Shown: positions 18,160 to 29,733, counted from the stretch's first letter. The stretch is DNA of 64,000 nucleotides from Xylanibacillus composti (GCF_018403685.1 NZ_BOVK01000016.1:88242-152241); one strand, 5' to 3'. Translations and numbers: made by a program. The notes: a model not told the origin generated them from the letters alone.

Positions 18160-19176
18160 TTAAGCGTCTGCCTTCTCTTGATCCTCCTCCGCTTCCCGGT
18201 CGCGAATCAACCCCGCGAACAAGGCATGCACAAACTGCTCAGAATCGAATTCCTGCAGGTCGTCCATCTTTTCGCCAAGCCCCACGAATTTCACGGGAAT
18301 GTCCATTTCTTGACGAATGGCAATGACGATGCCGCCCTTCGCTGTACCGTCCAGCTTGGTCAGCACAAGTCCGGTTACGCCAGTCTTCTCCCCGAACAGT
18401 TTCGCCTGGCTGAGCGCGTTCTGGCCTGTCGTGGCGTCCAGCACGAGCAGCACTTCGTGCGGCGCTCCCGGTATTTCCCGGCCGATGACCCGATAGATCT
18501 TATTGAGTTCTTCCATCAGATTGACTTTGTTCTGCAGCCGTCCAGCCGTATCGCAAAGCAGCACGTCCACGCCGCGCGTCTTGGCAGCCTGCACCGCATC
18601 GAACATCACGGCGGCCGGATCTGCGCCTGCCTGATGCTTAATCACGTCAACGCCAACCCGCTCGCCCCACACTTCCAGCTGCTCGATGGCGCCGGCCCGG
18701 AACGTGTCGCCTGCAGCCAACAGCACATTCTTGCCCTCCTGCTTGAAACGATGGGCCAGCTTGCCGATCGTCGTCGTCTTCCCGACTCCGTTGACGCCTA
18801 CGAACAGCACGACCGCCAGTCCGCTGTCCGGCAAACGCAGCGAATTGTCATTGCCCTCATCGCCGGACAGCATTTCGACCAGCTTCTCAGACAGGACCGG
18901 CTGCAGATCGGCAGGGTCCTCCAGCTTGCGTGCCCGTACTTCCTTGCGCAAATCGTCAATGAGGGTCATGACTGTGTTCACGCCAACATCGGAGGAAATG
19001 AGTATTTCCTCCAACTCTTCATAAAATTCCTCATCGATTTTTTTCCGGCGTGTAATCAAATCCTCAACCTTCTCCACGAACGCGGTCCGGGTTTTGGTAA
19101 GGCCTTCCTTAAATTTAGAGGTAACTTCTTCTGTTTTTAACGAAATGCGTTCCTTCAGTTTCTTAAAAAAGCTCAA
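18160..19176 (-). CDS. ftsY: SRP receptor FtsY
   Basis: Membrane-associated GTPase that receives the Ffh-ribosome complex at the translocon. The 338-residue protein has a short charged N-terminus ([20 protein letters not shown]), not the long acidic A domain of E. coli. The NG domain contains [18 protein letters not shown] near residue 132, [35 protein letters not shown], and [19 protein letters not shown]. The C-terminus is acidic. It follows smc by 52 bp, and ffh is nearby on the same strand. Confidence 0.97.
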   Translation of the reverse strand: MSFFKKLKERISLKTEEVTSKFKEGLTKTRTAFVEKVEDLITRRKKIDEEFYEELEEILISSDVGVNTVMTLIDDLRKEVRARKLEDPADLQPVLSEKLVEMLSGDEGNDNSLRLPDSGLAVVLFVGVNGVGKTTTIGKLAHRFKQEGKNVLLAAGDTFRAGAIEQLEVWGERVGVDVIKHQAGADPAAVMFDAVQAAKTRGVDVLLCDTAGRLQNKVNLMEELNKIYRVIGREIPGAPHEVLLVLDATTGQNALSQAKLFGEKTGVTGLVLTKLDGTAKGGIVIAIRQEMDIPVKFVGLGEKMDDLQEFDSEQFVHALFAGLIRDREAEEDQEKADA

Positions 19177-19228
19177 GTCCTTCCTTCCTCCTATCTGATT
19201 TCCAGACTTCCTTCCTGACTACAGAGCG

Positions 19229-22200
19229 TTATGCCGATGCCTGCTCCTCATCATCCAGCCGCACAGAAACAAGCTTCGATACGCCGCTTTCTTCCATGGC
19301 CACGCCGTACAGCACGTCCGCCTCTTCCATCGTCCCTTTGCGGTGGGTTACGACAATAAACTGCGTGCTCTCTGAGAACTCCCGCAAATATTCGGCAAAC
19401 CGGCTCACGTTCGCTTCATCCAGTGCCGCCTCCACCTCGTCCAGCACGCAGAAGGGAACAGGCTTGACGTTCAAGATCGCGAACAACAGAGCCATCGCCG
19501 TAAGCGCACGCTCTCCGCCGGACAGTAGCTGCAGGTTTTGCAGCTTTTTGCCAGGCGGCTGGGCGACGATGTCCACCCCTGTCTCCAGCAGATTGTTCAT
19601 ATCCGTCAAGATCAAATCAGCTCGCCCGCCACCGAACAGCTTGGCGAAGACGACGGAAAAATGCTCGCGAATTTGCTGGAAGGTTTCCAAGAACCGCTTG
19701 GACATTTCGTCCTCCAGCTCCTTGATTACCTTATAGAGCGCTTGCTTGGCGCTCACCAGATCGTCCCGCTGCGCGCTCAGGAACTCATAACGCTCCTTCA
19801 CCCGCTGGTATTCATCAATTGCGCCCAGGTTCACATCGCCAAGCATGGTAATCTGACGCTTCAGCTCACGCACTTCGTTCTGGGTGCCCAGAACATCCTC
19901 GGGAACCGGGTAGCGTGATTTCGCCAGCTCGTAGCTGAGCTCGTAATCCTCTGCCAGCTTCTTCAGCAAGTTCTCAAGCTCGACGTCCAGCCGGTTCACC
20001 CGAACTTCCGTATGATGCAGCTGTTCTTGCACCTGCTTCAGCTGCACCCGCTGTTCCTTCGTCTCGCTTTCCTCTTCCTCCAGCTTGCGCAGCCGCTCGA
20101 TCCGCTCCAGCCGTTTGGCTTCAATATCTGCTGTCAGGTTCGCTTTGCGGATACGCAGCTCATTCAGCAGCTCGGTGACCCGCACGAACTCCTCATGCTG
20201 CGTCAGCTGTTCCTGAGCGATGCGCTCCGCTTGCTCGCGGTTTTGCCGTACAGCCTCCTCGACTTCCTCCAGCTCCGCATTCAATCTGCGCGCCCGATCC
20301 TCGAGACCTCGCTTTTCCTCTGTCGCCGATGCCGCTTCCACCCGGAGAGAGGTCAGCTTCTCCTGCAGCTCCTCCTTGGCGCTCAAGCTGGCTTTGCGCA
20401 ACCGCTCGGCCTCCTCAATTTTGCGCTGCAGCTCCTCTTCCGCCTCGCTTGATCGCGTCAGAGATTCCTGCAGCTCTGCGCATTTCTGCTTCAACAGCTC
20501 GGCCTCTTCCATTTGCTGCTTGTCCTCATCAGCGGCAATCCCCAGCTGATTGTTCAGCGTGTCCAGCGCTTGAGCCAGCTGCGTCCAAGCGCCCTTCATT
20601 TGCTGCTCTTGGATACGGATTTGCTCGCCTCGGCTGCGCAGCTGCTCCAACTGCTCGGCCTGCTCCTCCATTTGCTGCTTGAAGCCGTTCCACTTATCTC
20701 GAAGCTGAACAAGCTGCTGGTCGGCGCTGCCGATTTCCTTTTCAATATTCTCAAGCTGCCGTTGGCGACTAAGCAGACCGGTATTGCGCTTGTTCTGGCT
20801 GCCCCCGGTCATCGAACCTCCGGCGTTCACCACATCGCCTTCCAGAGTGACGACCCGATAGCGGTATTGGCAGCGGGCGGCAATGCGGTTCGCCTGCTCC
20901 AAGCTCTGCGCTATGATGACATTGCCCAGCAAGCTGCGCATAATCTTGTCATATTCCGGATCGGTCTGAATCAGGTCAGCGGCAATGCCGATGTAGCCCT
21001 CGACCTGCTCGGCTTGTCTGCGGTCGGCGTCCTGGACAGCCCTTCCCTTGATGACATCGAGCGGCAGGAAGGTCGCTCTGCCCAGCTGTCTGCGCTTCAA
21101 ATACTGAATCGCTTCCCGGCTTGCCGCCTCGTTCTCCATTACAATGTGCTGCAACGCGCCGCCCAGCGCGGTTTCAATTGCAATCTCCACCTCGGCGGGC
21201 ACTTTCATCAATTCGGCGACTGCGCCGTGAATGCCGGGAAGAACAGCTTTCTTCCTGGCCTTCAGGATTTCCCGCACACCGTGGGCGAAGCCGTCATAGT
21301 CATCCTGAAGCTCCTTCAGCGTGTCGCGGCGGGATATGAGCGAATCGCGCTTCTGCTCCCACTTGCGCACCGTCAGGCCAAGCTCGTTATACAACCCCTG
21401 TGTAGAGCGGATGTGTTCCTGCTGTTCACTATGCTGCCGCTTTACGCTTTCCAGCTCCTGCAGCAGCTTCTGCATCTTCTCTTCCCATTCCTGCTGCTGG
21501 TCGCGGCAGCTGGCAATGCGCTTCTCCAGCTCTGTCTTCTCCTCGGCTAGCCGCTGACGGCGACGGGCCGACTGCTCTAACTGCTGCTCGGTATAGCGAA
21601 GCTCATTGCGATAGCCTGCCGTCTCATTCAGCAGATCCAGCAGCTCCGCCTTCAAGCGTTCCTCCGCTTCCGTAGCAGCATTGCCGGTTACGCCAGCGAG
21701 CCTGGCTTCCTCCTCGCGGGCAGCTTGCTCGAGCGCAGTCAGCCTCTGGCGCGCGTCTTCCAGCTTCGCCAGCACGTCGCGCTGCTCGGCTGCAACGTTG
21801 TCCTTGCGCCGCTCCAGCTGCGCAGCAGTTTGGGCATGGCGCTCCGCCTCCGATTCCAGATGCCTTTTTCTTTCCTTCAGCACTTCTGTTTGTCCTTCGG
21901 CCTTCTCCGTTTCTTCACTCACATGCAGCAGCTCATTCTGCAGCTGCTCCAGCCTCTCTTCCAATCTCCGCGTGTCCAATCGGAAGCTTTCCAAGTGGGC
22001 GTCATGACCGCTTACGACAGCGGTCAGTCCGGCTTCCTCATCTTGAAGCTGCTTCAGGCGCTCGCCCGCTTCACTCCACGATTGGTGAATTTGTTCGATC
22101 TGATGCACGTAGAGGGAAATTTCCTTTTGCTTCAGCTCTTCCTTCAAAGCTCTGAATCGAAGCGCTTTCTCCGACTGCTCGCGCAAAGGCTCAACCTGAT

Positions 22201-22798
22201 CATCCAATTCCGAGACGAGGTCGTGCAGTCTGAGCAAATTTTGTTCGGTGTCGTCAAGCTTTTTCTGTGCTTCTTTCTTCCTGCTCTTATATTTCACGAT
22301 CCCGGATGCTTCCTCAAAGATGCCCCGGCGATCCTCGGAACGGGTGCTCAAAATCTCTTCAATACGGCCCTGGCCGATGATCGAATAGGCTTCCTTGCCA
22401 ATCCCCGTGTCCATGAATAATTCTGTTATATCGCGCAGGCGGCACGCCTGTTTGTTGATGAAGTACTCACTCTCTCCACTGCGGTGGATGCGGCGCGTCA
22501 CCGTCACTTCATTATAATCGAGCTGCAAGGACTGGTCGCTGTTGTCCAGCGTTAATGACACTTCGCCATAATTGACCGCTTTGCGCGTGTCGCTGCCGGC
22601 AAAGATAATATCCTGCATATTCCCGCCGCGCAAGCTTTTTGCGCTCTGCTCGCCCAGCACCCAGCGGATGGAATCGGAAATGTTGCTCTTGCCGCTGCCA
22701 TTCGGCCCAACGACAGCCGTGATGCCGGGAACGAATTCAAGTTCCGTTCTGTCGGCGAATGATTTGAATCCGTATAACTCTAGCCGTTTCAGAAACAA
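19229..22798 (-). CDS. smc: Chromosome segregation protein SMC
   Basis: Condensin-like ATPase that works with ScpA and ScpB to organise and segregate the chromosome. I start it at a TTG (22798), six bases after AGAGGTG, giving M-FLKRLELYGFKSFADR as in homologues; a GTG at 22807 is part of the ribosome site. About 1189 residues. Walker A is VVGPNGSGKSNISDSIRWVL. Two long coiled-coil arms, rich in Glu, Gln, Leu and Arg, flank the hinge (about 500-680; GAVAELMKVPAEVEIAIETA, NAGGSMTGGSQNKRN). The signature LLSGGERALTAMALLFAI and Walker B CVLDEVEAALDEANV are near the C-terminus. It follows rnc. Confidence 0.97.
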   Translation of the reverse strand: MFLKRLELYGFKSFADRTELEFVPGITAVVGPNGSGKSNISDSIRWVLGEQSAKSLRGGNMQDIIFAGSDTRKAVNYGEVSLTLDNSDQSLQLDYNEVTVTRRIHRSGESEYFINKQACRLRDITELFMDTGIGKEAYSIIGQGRIEEILSTRSEDRRGIFEEASGIVKYKSRKKEAQKKLDDTEQNLLRLHDLVSELDDQVEPLREQSEKALRFRALKEELKQKEISLYVHQIEQIHQSWSEAGERLKQLQDEEAGLTAVVSGHDAHLESFRLDTRRLEERLEQLQNELLHVSEETEKAEGQTEVLKERKRHLESEAERHAQTAAQLERRKDNVAAEQRDVLAKLEDARQRLTALEQAAREEEARLAGVTGNAATEAEERLKAELLDLLNETAGYRNELRYTEQQLEQSARRRQRLAEEKTELEKRIASCRDQQQEWEEKMQKLLQELESVKRQHSEQQEHIRSTQGLYNELGLTVRKWEQKRDSLISRRDTLKELQDDYDGFAHGVREILKARKKAVLPGIHGAVAELMKVPAEVEIAIETALGGALQHIVMENEAASREAIQYLKRRQLGRATFLPLDVIKGRAVQDADRRQAEQVEGYIGIAADLIQTDPEYDKIMRSLLGNVIIAQSLEQANRIAARCQYRYRVVTLEGDVVNAGGSMTGGSQNKRNTGLLSRQRQLENIEKEIGSADQQLVQLRDKWNGFKQQMEEQAEQLEQLRSRGEQIRIQEQQMKGAWTQLAQALDTLNNQLGIAADEDKQQMEEAELLKQKCAELQESLTRSSEAEEELQRKIEEAERLRKASLSAKEELQEKLTSLRVEAASATEEKRGLEDRARRLNAELEEVEEAVRQNREQAERIAQEQLTQHEEFVRVTELLNELRIRKANLTADIEAKRLERIERLRKLEEEESETKEQRVQLKQVQEQLHHTEVRVNRLDVELENLLKKLAEDYELSYELAKSRYPVPEDVLGTQNEVRELKRQITMLGDVNLGAIDEYQRVKERYEFLSAQRDDLVSAKQALYKVIKELEDEMSKRFLETFQQIREHFSVVFAKLFGGGRADLILTDMNNLLETGVDIVAQPPGKKLQNLQLLSGGERALTAMALLFAILNVKPVPFCVLDEVEAALDEANVSRFAEYLREFSESTQFIVVTHRKGTMEEADVLYGVAMEESGVSKLVSVRLDDEEQASA

Positions 22799-22931
22799 TC
22801 GTCTCACCTCTAGCCTATTGTATCACACCCGCCCAAGAATGAAAGGAGGAATGCAGGTGACGAGCAGCCGGCGTCCACACTGCGCAAATGCAAGCCAAAC
22901 AAGCTTTTGGGCCCGCATTTCTTGCCGCAAA

Positions 22932-22977
22932 CAAAAGAGCAGCCCGACCGCAGGAACCCTGCGGCAGAGAACTGCTC
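22932..22977 (-). terminator. Hairpin terminator between rnc and smc
   Basis: Minus strand: GAGCAG and CTGCTC form the base, CCGCAGG and CCTGCGG the upper stem, followed by TTTTGTTTG. It lies about 15 bp beyond the rnc stop and may partly uncouple smc from the fab-rnc transcript. Confidence 0.7.
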
Positions 22978-22992
22978 GATGTCTTGCATTGG

Positions 22993-23691
22993 CTATGATT
23001 GCCAGGTCTGCAGTGCCTGCGCGGCTGCGCGCTGCTCCGCTTCCTTCTTCGATCGGCCGCTTCCCGTCCCAAGCTGGGAGCCGTTCAGCCATACCTCGGC
23101 GACGAATTCCCGGTCGTGAGCCGGCCCTTTCTCTTCCACAATCCGATACTCGGGCGCGCCGCCTCCGCCGTGCTGAACTTTCTCTTGCAGCTGCGTCTTG
23201 TAATCCTGAACCGGCAAGTCCGAGGCTTCCGGAATATGCGGGAACACGTGCTGTTTCAAAAAGGCGCGGACCTGATTCAAACCGCTGTCCAAGAACAAAG
23301 CCCCGATAAACGCCTCGAACACATCGGCCAGCAACGCCGGACGCGTTCGTCCGCCGCTCATCTCCTCACCCCGGCCGAGCAACACATACTTGCCGAATTG
23401 CAGCCGTTCTGCGAACTGGACCAAGGATGCCTCGCAGACTATGGACGCACGGAATTTGGTCAGTGCGCCTTCAGACCAGTGGCTGTAAAGATGATACAAA
23501 TACTCGGAGATAGTCAGCTCCAGCACAGCATCGCCTAGGAATTCCAGCCTCTCGTTATCTGTAGTGCTTTTGAGCCGCTGCTCGTTGACATATGACGAAT
23601 GGGTAAATGCTTGCCTCAGCAGCTCGTGATTGGCGAATCGCAAGCCCAGCTGCCGCTGAAGATCCGTCATATTTCCCGGTTTCGCTTTCAC
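22993..23691 (-). CDS. rnc: Ribonuclease III
   Basis: Double-strand-specific endonuclease that processes rRNA precursors and structured RNAs. The 232-residue protein starts at GTG 23691, after GGGGAGGGCAAAG. The catalytic domain carries the signature [20 protein letters not shown] near residue 42 and [20 protein letters not shown] near 115. The C-terminal double-stranded RNA-binding domain (about 158-230) contains [20 protein letters not shown] and ends [17 protein letters not shown]. It sits between fabF and smc, as in many Firmicutes. Confidence 0.97.
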   Translation of the reverse strand: MKAKPGNMTDLQRQLGLRFANHELLRQAFTHSSYVNEQRLKSTTDNERLEFLGDAVLELTISEYLYHLYSHWSEGALTKFRASIVCEASLVQFAERLQFGKYVLLGRGEEMSGGRTRPALLADVFEAFIGALFLDSGLNQVRAFLKQHVFPHIPEASDLPVQDYKTQLQEKVQHGGGGAPEYRIVEEKGPAHDREFVAEVWLNGSQLGTGSGRSKKEAEQRAAAQALQTWQS

Positions 23692-23726
23692 CTTTGCCCT
23701 CCCCGTCCGGTCATGTCCCTCGGTTT

Positions 23727-24962
23727 TTATTCAAACTTCTTCAACATTATCGTTGCGTTGTGACCGCCGAAGCCGAATGAATTCGACATGGCGATGCGAA
23801 CGTCTGCCTTGCGCGCTTCATTCGGCACAACATCGAGGTCACACTCCGGATCCTGCTGATCCACATTAATGGTCGGGGCAATCACGCCATGGTGCAGCGT
23901 AAGAGCGGAAATGACTGCCTCCACGCCGCCGGCCGCGCCAAGCAAGTGTCCTGTCATCGATTTCGTCGAGCTGACAGCAATCTTGTAGGCATGGTCCCCC
24001 AATGCTTTTTTCAGTGCGATTGTCTCGGATTTGTCCCCAACCGGTGTAGACGTGCCATGCGCATTGACGTAATCAATGGCGGTCGGCTCCACGCCTGCAT
24101 CGCGAATCGCTTTGGTCATGCATCGCGCGGCACCGTCCGGATCCGGGTCAGTCATATGGTAAGCGTCGCCGCTCATGCCGTAGCCAATCACTTCGGCGTA
24201 GATCCGGGCGCCCCTCTTCTGAGCATGTTCCAGCGATTCTAGTACGAGTATGCCCGACCCTTCACCCATCACAAACCCGTCTCTATCGAGATCGAACGGC
24301 CGGCTTGCTTTTTCCGGCTCATCGTTGCGAGTCGACATCGCCCGCAAGGCGCAAAATCCGCCCATACCGGTCGGAGTAATAGTCGCTTCGGCGCCTCCGC
24401 AAATCATCACATCTGCATCTCCGCGCTGAATCAATTTATACGAATCGCCAATGGAATGGGTTCCGGTCGCACAAGCGGTTACCGCCGTGCTGTTCGGGCC
24501 TTTGGCTCCTGTTTTCATTGAGATTTGTCCGCTCGCCATGTTGGCAATCATCATCGGGATGAAGAATGGGCTAATGCGCTTCGGCCCCTTTTCCAGCAAA
24601 ATCCGATGCTGTTCCTCCCATGTGGCAAGCCCGCCAATGCCGCTTCCGACGTAGACGCCCACCCGCTCGGCATCCGTCTGTTCGCGAACATTCAAATTTG
24701 CGTCCTTCAGCGCCATATCGCTGGCAGCCAGCGCCAACTGAACGAAACGGTCCATTTTTCGCGCTTCCCGCTTATCCATGTAATCCTCTGGGTTAAAGTC
24801 ATGGATCGCAGCAGCGATCTTGGTCGGATAATCGCTCGTATCGAAGGACTCGATGCGGCTGACTCCTGACTTCCCTTCTATCAGATGCTTCCAAAAAGTA
24901 TCGATATCTTTTCCTAACGAGGTGATTACGCCCATCCCCGTCACTACGACTCTCTGCATCAT
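23727..24962 (-). CDS. fabF: 3-oxoacyl-ACP synthase II
   Basis: Condensing enzyme that elongates acyl-ACP with malonyl-ACP in type II fatty acid synthesis. The start is ATG 24962 or the adjacent ATG 24959 ([18 protein letters not shown]), with TTGGAGTGAT upstream. The active-site Cys is in [16 protein letters not shown] near residue 160. The two His are in [17 protein letters not shown] and in [20 protein letters not shown]. About 411 residues. It follows acpP; a hairpin at 25075-25100 lies between them. Confidence 0.97.
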   Translation of the reverse strand: MMQRVVVTGMGVITSLGKDIDTFWKHLIEGKSGVSRIESFDTSDYPTKIAAAIHDFNPEDYMDKREARKMDRFVQLALAASDMALKDANLNVREQTDAERVGVYVGSGIGGLATWEEQHRILLEKGPKRISPFFIPMMIANMASGQISMKTGAKGPNSTAVTACATGTHSIGDSYKLIQRGDADVMICGGAEATITPTGMGGFCALRAMSTRNDEPEKASRPFDLDRDGFVMGEGSGILVLESLEHAQKRGARIYAEVIGYGMSGDAYHMTDPDPDGAARCMTKAIRDAGVEPTAIDYVNAHGTSTPVGDKSETIALKKALGDHAYKIAVSSTKSMTGHLLGAAGGVEAVISALTLHHGVIAPTINVDQQDPECDLDVVPNEARKADVRIAMSNSFGFGGHNATIMLKKFE

Positions 24963-25074
24963 GCGTATCACTCCAATGCCGCATTGTATCAATCATCTAT
25001 CGTTGCATATCTATAAAAATCATCTGTATAAGCCCAAGGCGAGCGGAACCGGCAACATACATAAAATGAGGAAC

Positions 25075-25100
25075 AGTCCCGTTATACAGATAACGGGACT
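25075..25100 (-). terminator. Perfect hairpin between acpP and fabF
   Basis: AGTCCCGTTAT and ATAACGGGACT pair perfectly around a 4-nt loop, 8 bp after the acpP stop. The following GTTCCTCATTTT is a poor T-run. It may be an mRNA 3'-end stabiliser giving extra acpP transcript rather than a strong terminator. Confidence 0.5.
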
Positions 25101-25107
25101 ATGAAAC

Positions 25108-25341
25108 TTAGGTATGGGATTGTATGTAATTCACAACTTCGCCAACCGTCGTTATTTTTTCTGCATCCTCATCGGAGATTTCCATATCAAATTCATCTTC
25201 AAGCTCCATGACGAGCTCAACAACGTCCAGCGAATCTGCGCCAAGATCGTCCTTGAAGGAAGCTTCCAGCGTTACTTCGGACTCTTCCACGCCAAGGCGG
25301 TCTACGACGATCCGCTTCACGCGCTCCAGTACATCTGCCAT
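25108..25341 (-). CDS. acpP: Acyl carrier protein
   Basis: Small acidic carrier of the growing acyl chain; its Ser receives 4'-phosphopantetheine from CoA. 77 residues with the site in [20 protein letters not shown] (Ser37). The ATG at 25341 follows GGAGGAGGTGAACCGGAA, among the strongest ribosome sites in the window and suited to an abundant protein. It lies between fabG (113 bp) and fabF. Confidence 0.98.
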   Translation of the reverse strand: MADVLERVKRIVVDRLGVEESEVTLEASFKDDLGADSLDVVELVMELEDEFDMEISDEDAEKITTVGEVVNYIQSHT

Positions 25342-25454
25342 TTCCGGTTCACCTCCTCCATGGTATTATACGAAAAACTTTCTCAAATTACCATACTTCC
25401 TTGGACAAGGATTTTGTCAGTCTCAGAAGCATGTTGGCCAAGCCATTTCAAGCT

Positions 25455-26198
25455 TTACGGCATGACCATGCCGCCATCCACGTGAATCGTTTGCCCCGTC
25501 ATATACGAAGCTCCCTCTCCAGCAAGGAAGGCAACAACCCGGGCAATATCCTCCGGCTTGCCCAGCTTGGCGAGCGGAATTTGCGCGAGCATGGCCGACT
25601 TCATCTCGTCTGTCAGCTTGTCGGTCATATCCGTCTCGATAAAGCCCGGCGCTACGCAATTGACCGTGATTCCCCTGGACGCAAGTTCACGCGCTGCCGA
25701 TTTGGTCAGGCCGATGACGCCGGCTTTGGCCGCCACATAATTCGCTTGTCCCGCATTGCCCAGCACGCCGACAACGGAAGAAATATTGATGATGGTGCCG
25801 GAGCGCTGCTTCATCATCGGCCGGGTTACAGCCTTCAGGCAGTTGTATACCCCTTTCAGATTCGTTTCGATCACCTGATCGAACTCCTCTTCCTTCATCC
25901 GCATAAGCAGGTTATCGCGAGTAATCCCCGCATTGTTCACAAGAATATCCAGCTTGCCGAACGAATCCAAGGCGGTTTTCACCAGCTCTTCGGCTTCAGC
26001 GGATTTGCCGACGTCAGCCTTAGCCAGCACAGCCTTGCGGCCAAGTGCTTCCACAGCTTTCGCCGTCTCGGCAGCCGCCGCTTCGCTGCCCGCATAATTG
26101 ATCACGACATCCGCGCCTGCCTCAGCCAGAGCGATTGCGATAGCTCTGCCGATGCCTCTTGACGCGCCTGTCACCAGTGCGGATTTCCCCTTAAGCAT
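25455..26198 (-). CDS. fabG: 3-oxoacyl-ACP reductase
   Basis: NADPH-dependent short-chain dehydrogenase that reduces 3-oxoacyl-ACP. I start at ATG 26198 ([20 protein letters not shown]), directly after GGAGGAGGGTGCAT; the open frame extends to 26270 inside fabD without family similarity. The cofactor motif is TGASRGIG, then NNAG and the catalytic triad region [20 protein letters not shown] with YVAAKAG. 247 residues, ending HVDGGMVMP. The first 8 bp overlap fabD. Confidence 0.97.
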   Translation of the reverse strand: MLKGKSALVTGASRGIGRAIAIALAEAGADVVINYAGSEAAAAETAKAVEALGRKAVLAKADVGKSAEAEELVKTALDSFGKLDILVNNAGITRDNLLMRMKEEEFDQVIETNLKGVYNCLKAVTRPMMKQRSGTIINISSVVGVLGNAGQANYVAAKAGVIGLTKSAARELASRGITVNCVAPGFIETDMTDKLTDEMKSAMLAQIPLAKLGKPEDIARVVAFLAGEGASYMTGQTIHVDGGMVMP

Positions 26199-27132
26199 AT
26201 GCACCCTCCTCCAGACAAGCTTGCAACGCTTCGTATGAATGAACAGAGACGATGTTGGCCTGGCGGTCAATCTTCTTGATCAGTCCCGCCAATACCGTAC
26301 CTGTTCCGACTTCAATGAACGTATCCACGCCCTTATCCAGCAACACTCTCACACTGTCCTCCCAAAGCACGGGAGCCACGACCTGCTTGACAAGCAGCTG
26401 GCGAATTTCTTCGGCAGCCTGCACCGGCTGTGCGGTTACGTTGGCAATCAGCGGCACAGACGGCGCCTGTACATTCACGGACGTCAGAACCTCACGCAGC
26501 CCGTCTGCCGCAGGCTGCATAAGCGAGGAATGGAACGGTCCGCTCACCTCGAGCGGAATGACCCGCTTTGCCCCTGCAGCTTTGCCGTTTTCGACCACAG
26601 CCTGCACACCGGCTGCGCTGCCGGAAACAACGATCTGTCCAGGGCAATTGACATTGGCCAATTCCACCAATCCCGTTTCCTCGCTGATGCGCGCGCACAG
26701 CTCCTGCAGCGCTTCCCGCTCTGCGCCGAGGACTGCAGCCATTGCACCTTGTCCGGCCGGGACGGCGCGGTCCATCAGACGGCCGCGCTCGAATACTGTT
26801 TTCAGCCCGTCCTCAAAGCTCAGGGCGTCAGCAGCAACGAGCGCACTGTACTCTCCTAGGCTGTGTCCGGCTACATAGTCCGGTTTAAGACCTTTGTCCG
26901 CCAGCGCCCGAAACAATATGGCGCTAACGGCCAGCAAAGCAGGCTGCGTATGGTAAGTCAGCCTCAGCTTATCCTCCGGACCCTCGAACATGATCGAGGT
27001 CAGATCGAAGCCCAGCGTATCATTGATCTTGGCGAACATCTCCCGGCTTTCCGGCAGATGCTCGTACAAATCCTTGCCCATGCCGACCGTTTGTGCTCCT
27101 TGTCCCGGGAACACGCATGCTACTTTTCCCAT
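26191..27132 (-). CDS. fabD: Malonyl-CoA:ACP transacylase
   Basis: Loads malonyl groups from CoA onto ACP. The 313-residue protein begins [20 protein letters not shown] with the GQGAQ loop. The nucleophile Ser is in [20 protein letters not shown] near residue 91; the His is in [20 protein letters not shown] near 201. ATG 27132 follows a purine stretch in the 43-bp gap after fabH. It overlaps fabG by 8 bp. Confidence 0.97.
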   Translation of the reverse strand: MGKVACVFPGQGAQTVGMGKDLYEHLPESREMFAKINDTLGFDLTSIMFEGPEDKLRLTYHTQPALLAVSAILFRALADKGLKPDYVAGHSLGEYSALVAADALSFEDGLKTVFERGRLMDRAVPAGQGAMAAVLGAEREALQELCARISEETGLVELANVNCPGQIVVSGSAAGVQAVVENGKAAGAKRVIPLEVSGPFHSSLMQPAADGLREVLTSVNVQAPSVPLIANVTAQPVQAAEEIRQLLVKQVVAPVLWEDSVRVLLDKGVDTFIEVGTGTVLAGLIKKIDRQANIVSVHSYEALQACLEEGAYA

Positions 27133-27175
27133 TGCCTTCTCCTCTCCCCGCTTCCTCGTTCACCTGTCGTTGTTC

Positions 27176-28162
27176 CTACCAAACAAGCGCAGCCGCTCCC
27201 CAGGTCAATCCTCCGCCGAAGCCGACCAGCACCAGCACATCGCCTTCATTCACCCGGCCCTCTTCGACTGCCTCTGCCAAGGCGATCGGGATCGAAGCTG
27301 CGGATACGTTGCCGTATTTATCCACATTCACGACGCACTTGTCTTCCGGCAAGTCCAGCCGCTCCAATGCGGATTGGATGATGCGAATGTTCGCTTGATG
27401 AGGAACGAGCAGATCGATATCTTCTTTGGCGAGACCAGCTTTTCGCAGCGCTTCTTCCGCTGCGGTTCCCATAATGCGCACTGCAAATTTAAATACATCC
27501 CTGCCTGCCATGTAGATATAATGAAGCTTCTCATCAATCGTATCTGGCGATACCGGATGGCGGGAGCCGCCGCCGCTAATTCTGAGCAGCTCCCCGCCGC
27601 TGCCGTCGGCGCCAAGCTCGAAGGAACGAAAGCCTCTGCCCTCCGGCACTTCGCCGATGACGACTGCGCCTGCGCCGTCGCCAAATAAAATGCATGTATT
27701 GCGGTCCGTATAATCTGTAATCTTGGATAAGCACTCCGCTCCGACCACCAGCGCATGTCGGTACATCCCGGTCGCAATCAACGAGGATGCATTGGCCAGT
27801 CCGTAGATAAACCCGGAGCAAGCCGCCGACAAGTCAAAGGCCGCGGCCTTCTTCGCGCCGAGCTTCTCTTGCAGGATGCAGGCTGTCGACGGAAAGGCCA
27901 TATCCGGCGTGATCGTCGCCACAACAATCAAATCAATATCCTCTGCCGCCACATTCGCAGCTGCCAGCGCCTTCAAAGACGCTTCATAGGCGAGATCGGA
28001 GGAAGCCTGCGCTTCGCTTGCAATTCTTCGCTCCTTGATTCCTGTACGGGTCGTGATCCACTCATCGTTCGTCTCGACCATCTGTTCCAACTGCTGATTA
28101 GTCAGTACCCGGTCCGGTACATACTTGCCCGTCCCCAAAATCCCTACCGGACGTCCATTCAT
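27176..28162 (-). CDS. fabH: 3-oxoacyl-ACP synthase III
   Basis: Initiating condensing enzyme that joins acyl-CoA primers to malonyl-ACP; in this group it normally prefers branched primers. 328 residues. The catalytic Cys is in [20 protein letters not shown] near residue 112, the His in [20 protein letters not shown] near 252, and the Asn in [20 protein letters not shown] near 282. The ATG at 28162 lies 10 bp after the plsX stop. B. subtilis keeps its fabH copies elsewhere, so their presence here is the Paenibacillaceae arrangement. Confidence 0.97.
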   Translation of the reverse strand: MNGRPVGILGTGKYVPDRVLTNQQLEQMVETNDEWITTRTGIKERRIASEAQASSDLAYEASLKALAAANVAAEDIDLIVVATITPDMAFPSTACILQEKLGAKKAAAFDLSAACSGFIYGLANASSLIATGMYRHALVVGAECLSKITDYTDRNTCILFGDGAGAVVIGEVPEGRGFRSFELGADGSGGELLRISGGGSRHPVSPDTIDEKLHYIYMAGRDVFKFAVRIMGTAAEEALRKAGLAKEDIDLLVPHQANIRIIQSALERLDLPEDKCVVNVDKYGNVSAASIPIALAEAVEEGRVNEGDVLVLVGFGGGLTWGAAALVW

Positions 28163-28172
28163 TCTGCCTCAC

Positions 28173-29159
28173 TCACTTCCCGCTTATTTCCTTCGACAGA
28201 CGGGGAACCAGCTCCGACTGGATGGTCAGTCTCGCCTGTCTGACTGCATTCTTGATCGCATGGGCATCGGAAGAGCCATGTCCCTTGATGCATACACCGG
28301 CTACGCCCAGCAGCGGAGCGCCGCCATGCTCGGTATAGTCCAGCTTTTTTTTGAATTCCCGCAATCCCGGGGCTAATACGGCGGCCGCCAGCTTCGAAAC
28401 CGCCGTTCGGGTAAATGCCGATTTCAGCGCGCCAAATACCGCCCCTGCGGTTCCTTCCATCGCTTTCAACAAGATGTTTCCGGCGAAGCCGTCACAGATT
28501 AACACGTCACATGCGCCATCCATCACATCCCGCGCCTCTACATTTCCAACGAAGCGAATGGGCAGCTCTTCAAGCAGCGGGTACGCTTCCTTGGTCAGCT
28601 CATTTCCTTTCCCCGCCTCTGTGCCGACGTTCAGCAGCCCGACCCGAGGCGAATCCAGGCCTTCCAAGCTTTTGCGGTACAGACTGCCCATGCGGGCGTA
28701 TTGCAGCAGGTGCTCAGGGCTCGCGTCCATGTTCGCTCCCAGATCGAGGGCCAGCACGCCCTTGCCGTCCAAAGTAGGCAGCATTGTTGCCAGTCCCGGA
28801 CGGTCGATGCCCGGAATTCGTCCCAGGACGAGCAATCCGGTTGTCATCAGCGCCCCCGTATTGCCCGCAGAGATCATGGCCTCTGCCCCGCCTTCCTTGA
28901 CCAGCCTGCCTGCCACAACCATCGAGGAATCTTTCTTTCTTCGGACTGCTTTCACCGGTTCATCTTCCGGACCAATCACTTCTGAAGCGTGGAGAATCTC
29001 CACATTAGAGGGGGCGCCGCCTGCAAGCGGGGCAAGCTGGCGTTCGTCTCCGACCAGAATGATCCGGGTATCCGGCCATTCCTTCGCTGCTCTGAGCGCG
29101 CCCTCTACATTGCTGTGAGGAGCATGATCGCCGCCCATCGCGTCAATGGCGATTCGCAC
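28173..29159 (-). CDS. plsX: Phosphate acyltransferase PlsX
   Basis: Peripheral membrane enzyme that makes acyl-phosphate from acyl-ACP, feeding PlsY in phospholipid synthesis. The start is GTG 29159 ([20 protein letters not shown]), preceded by AAGGAGGAGACGGCA; the much longer open frame to 29471 runs through fapR in another frame and is not real. Conserved segments include [20 protein letters not shown] near residue 90, [20 protein letters not shown], and [18 protein letters not shown]. 328 residues. It overlaps fapR by 17 bp. Confidence 0.96.
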   Translation of the reverse strand: MRIAIDAMGGDHAPHSNVEGALRAAKEWPDTRIILVGDERQLAPLAGGAPSNVEILHASEVIGPEDEPVKAVRRKKDSSMVVAGRLVKEGGAEAMISAGNTGALMTTGLLVLGRIPGIDRPGLATMLPTLDGKGVLALDLGANMDASPEHLLQYARMGSLYRKSLEGLDSPRVGLLNVGTEAGKGNELTKEAYPLLEELPIRFVGNVEARDVMDGACDVLICDGFAGNILLKAMEGTAGAVFGALKSAFTRTAVSKLAAAVLAPGLREFKKKLDYTEHGGAPLLGVAGVCIKGHGSSDAHAIKNAVRQARLTIQSELVPRLSKEISGK

Positions 29160-29733
29160 TGCCGTCTCCTCCTTTTTCCACATTCGGTGTCCTGTATACT
29201 GCGAAGTTTCCTTGAAAGACCAGTTCTTCTCCCACATACGTAAACACTTCGACTTTAGCCTTCCCATTTTCTCCTGAAATGGAACGTACGTAGGCTTTGG
29301 CCACGCATTTTTCACCCAGCTTGACCGAACGAATAAATCGAATATCCGCAGACGCGGTGAGCGCCACCTCTTCATTGATGACTGCAACAGCCAGCGAGTT
29401 TGCTTGGGCAAAAATGTGATGTCCTCGCGCAATCGACGTGCGTGAAAAGACATGCTCCTCGCGAATCTCAAACAAGGAGATGCCGCTCTTGTCCAGCTGC
29501 AGATCGATCACGTCGCCAATGACTTCGTGCAAAGGCAGTGACCGGACCTGATCGTAGGAGTGTTCGGCCATCAATTTGATACGTTCCCGTAGCTCCGGGA
29601 TGCCAAGCTCCATGCGATCCAGCCTCACCGTCTGTATGCTAACGCCAAACATGCGGGTCAATTCCTCATCGGTTGCAAACGGATTTTCATTTAGCGCCTT
29701 GGCCAGCTGCTGCTGACGCTGGCGCTTTGGCAA
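29143..29733 (-). CDS. fapR: Fatty acid and phospholipid biosynthesis repressor FapR
   Basis: Malonyl-CoA-responsive repressor of the fab and pls genes. The 196-residue frame has an N-terminal helix-turn-helix ([20 protein letters not shown] then [16 protein letters not shown]) and a C-terminal hot-dog domain ([38 protein letters not shown]). The start is uncertain. TTG 29733 is the first standard codon, but it lies about 15 nt after the AAAGGTGG ribosome site. An in-frame ATA at 29742-29740 has normal spacing and would give [11 protein letters not shown], as I recall for relatives. It overlaps plsX, and a FapR box lies upstream. Confidence 0.94.
   Translation of the reverse strand: MPKRQRQQQLAKALNENPFATDEELTRMFGVSIQTVRLDRMELGIPELRERIKLMAEHSYDQVRSLPLHEVIGDVIDLQLDKSGISLFEIREEHVFSRTSIARGHHIFAQANSLAVAVINEEVALTASADIRFIRSVKLGEKCVAKAYVRSISGENGKAKVEVFTYVGEELVFQGNFAVYRTPNVEKGGDGSANRH

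Noticed and set aside
28173..29471. Long 432-codon version of plsX
   Set aside because: The extra N-terminus is fapR read in another frame; GTG 29159 has a strong ribosome site and the family start.
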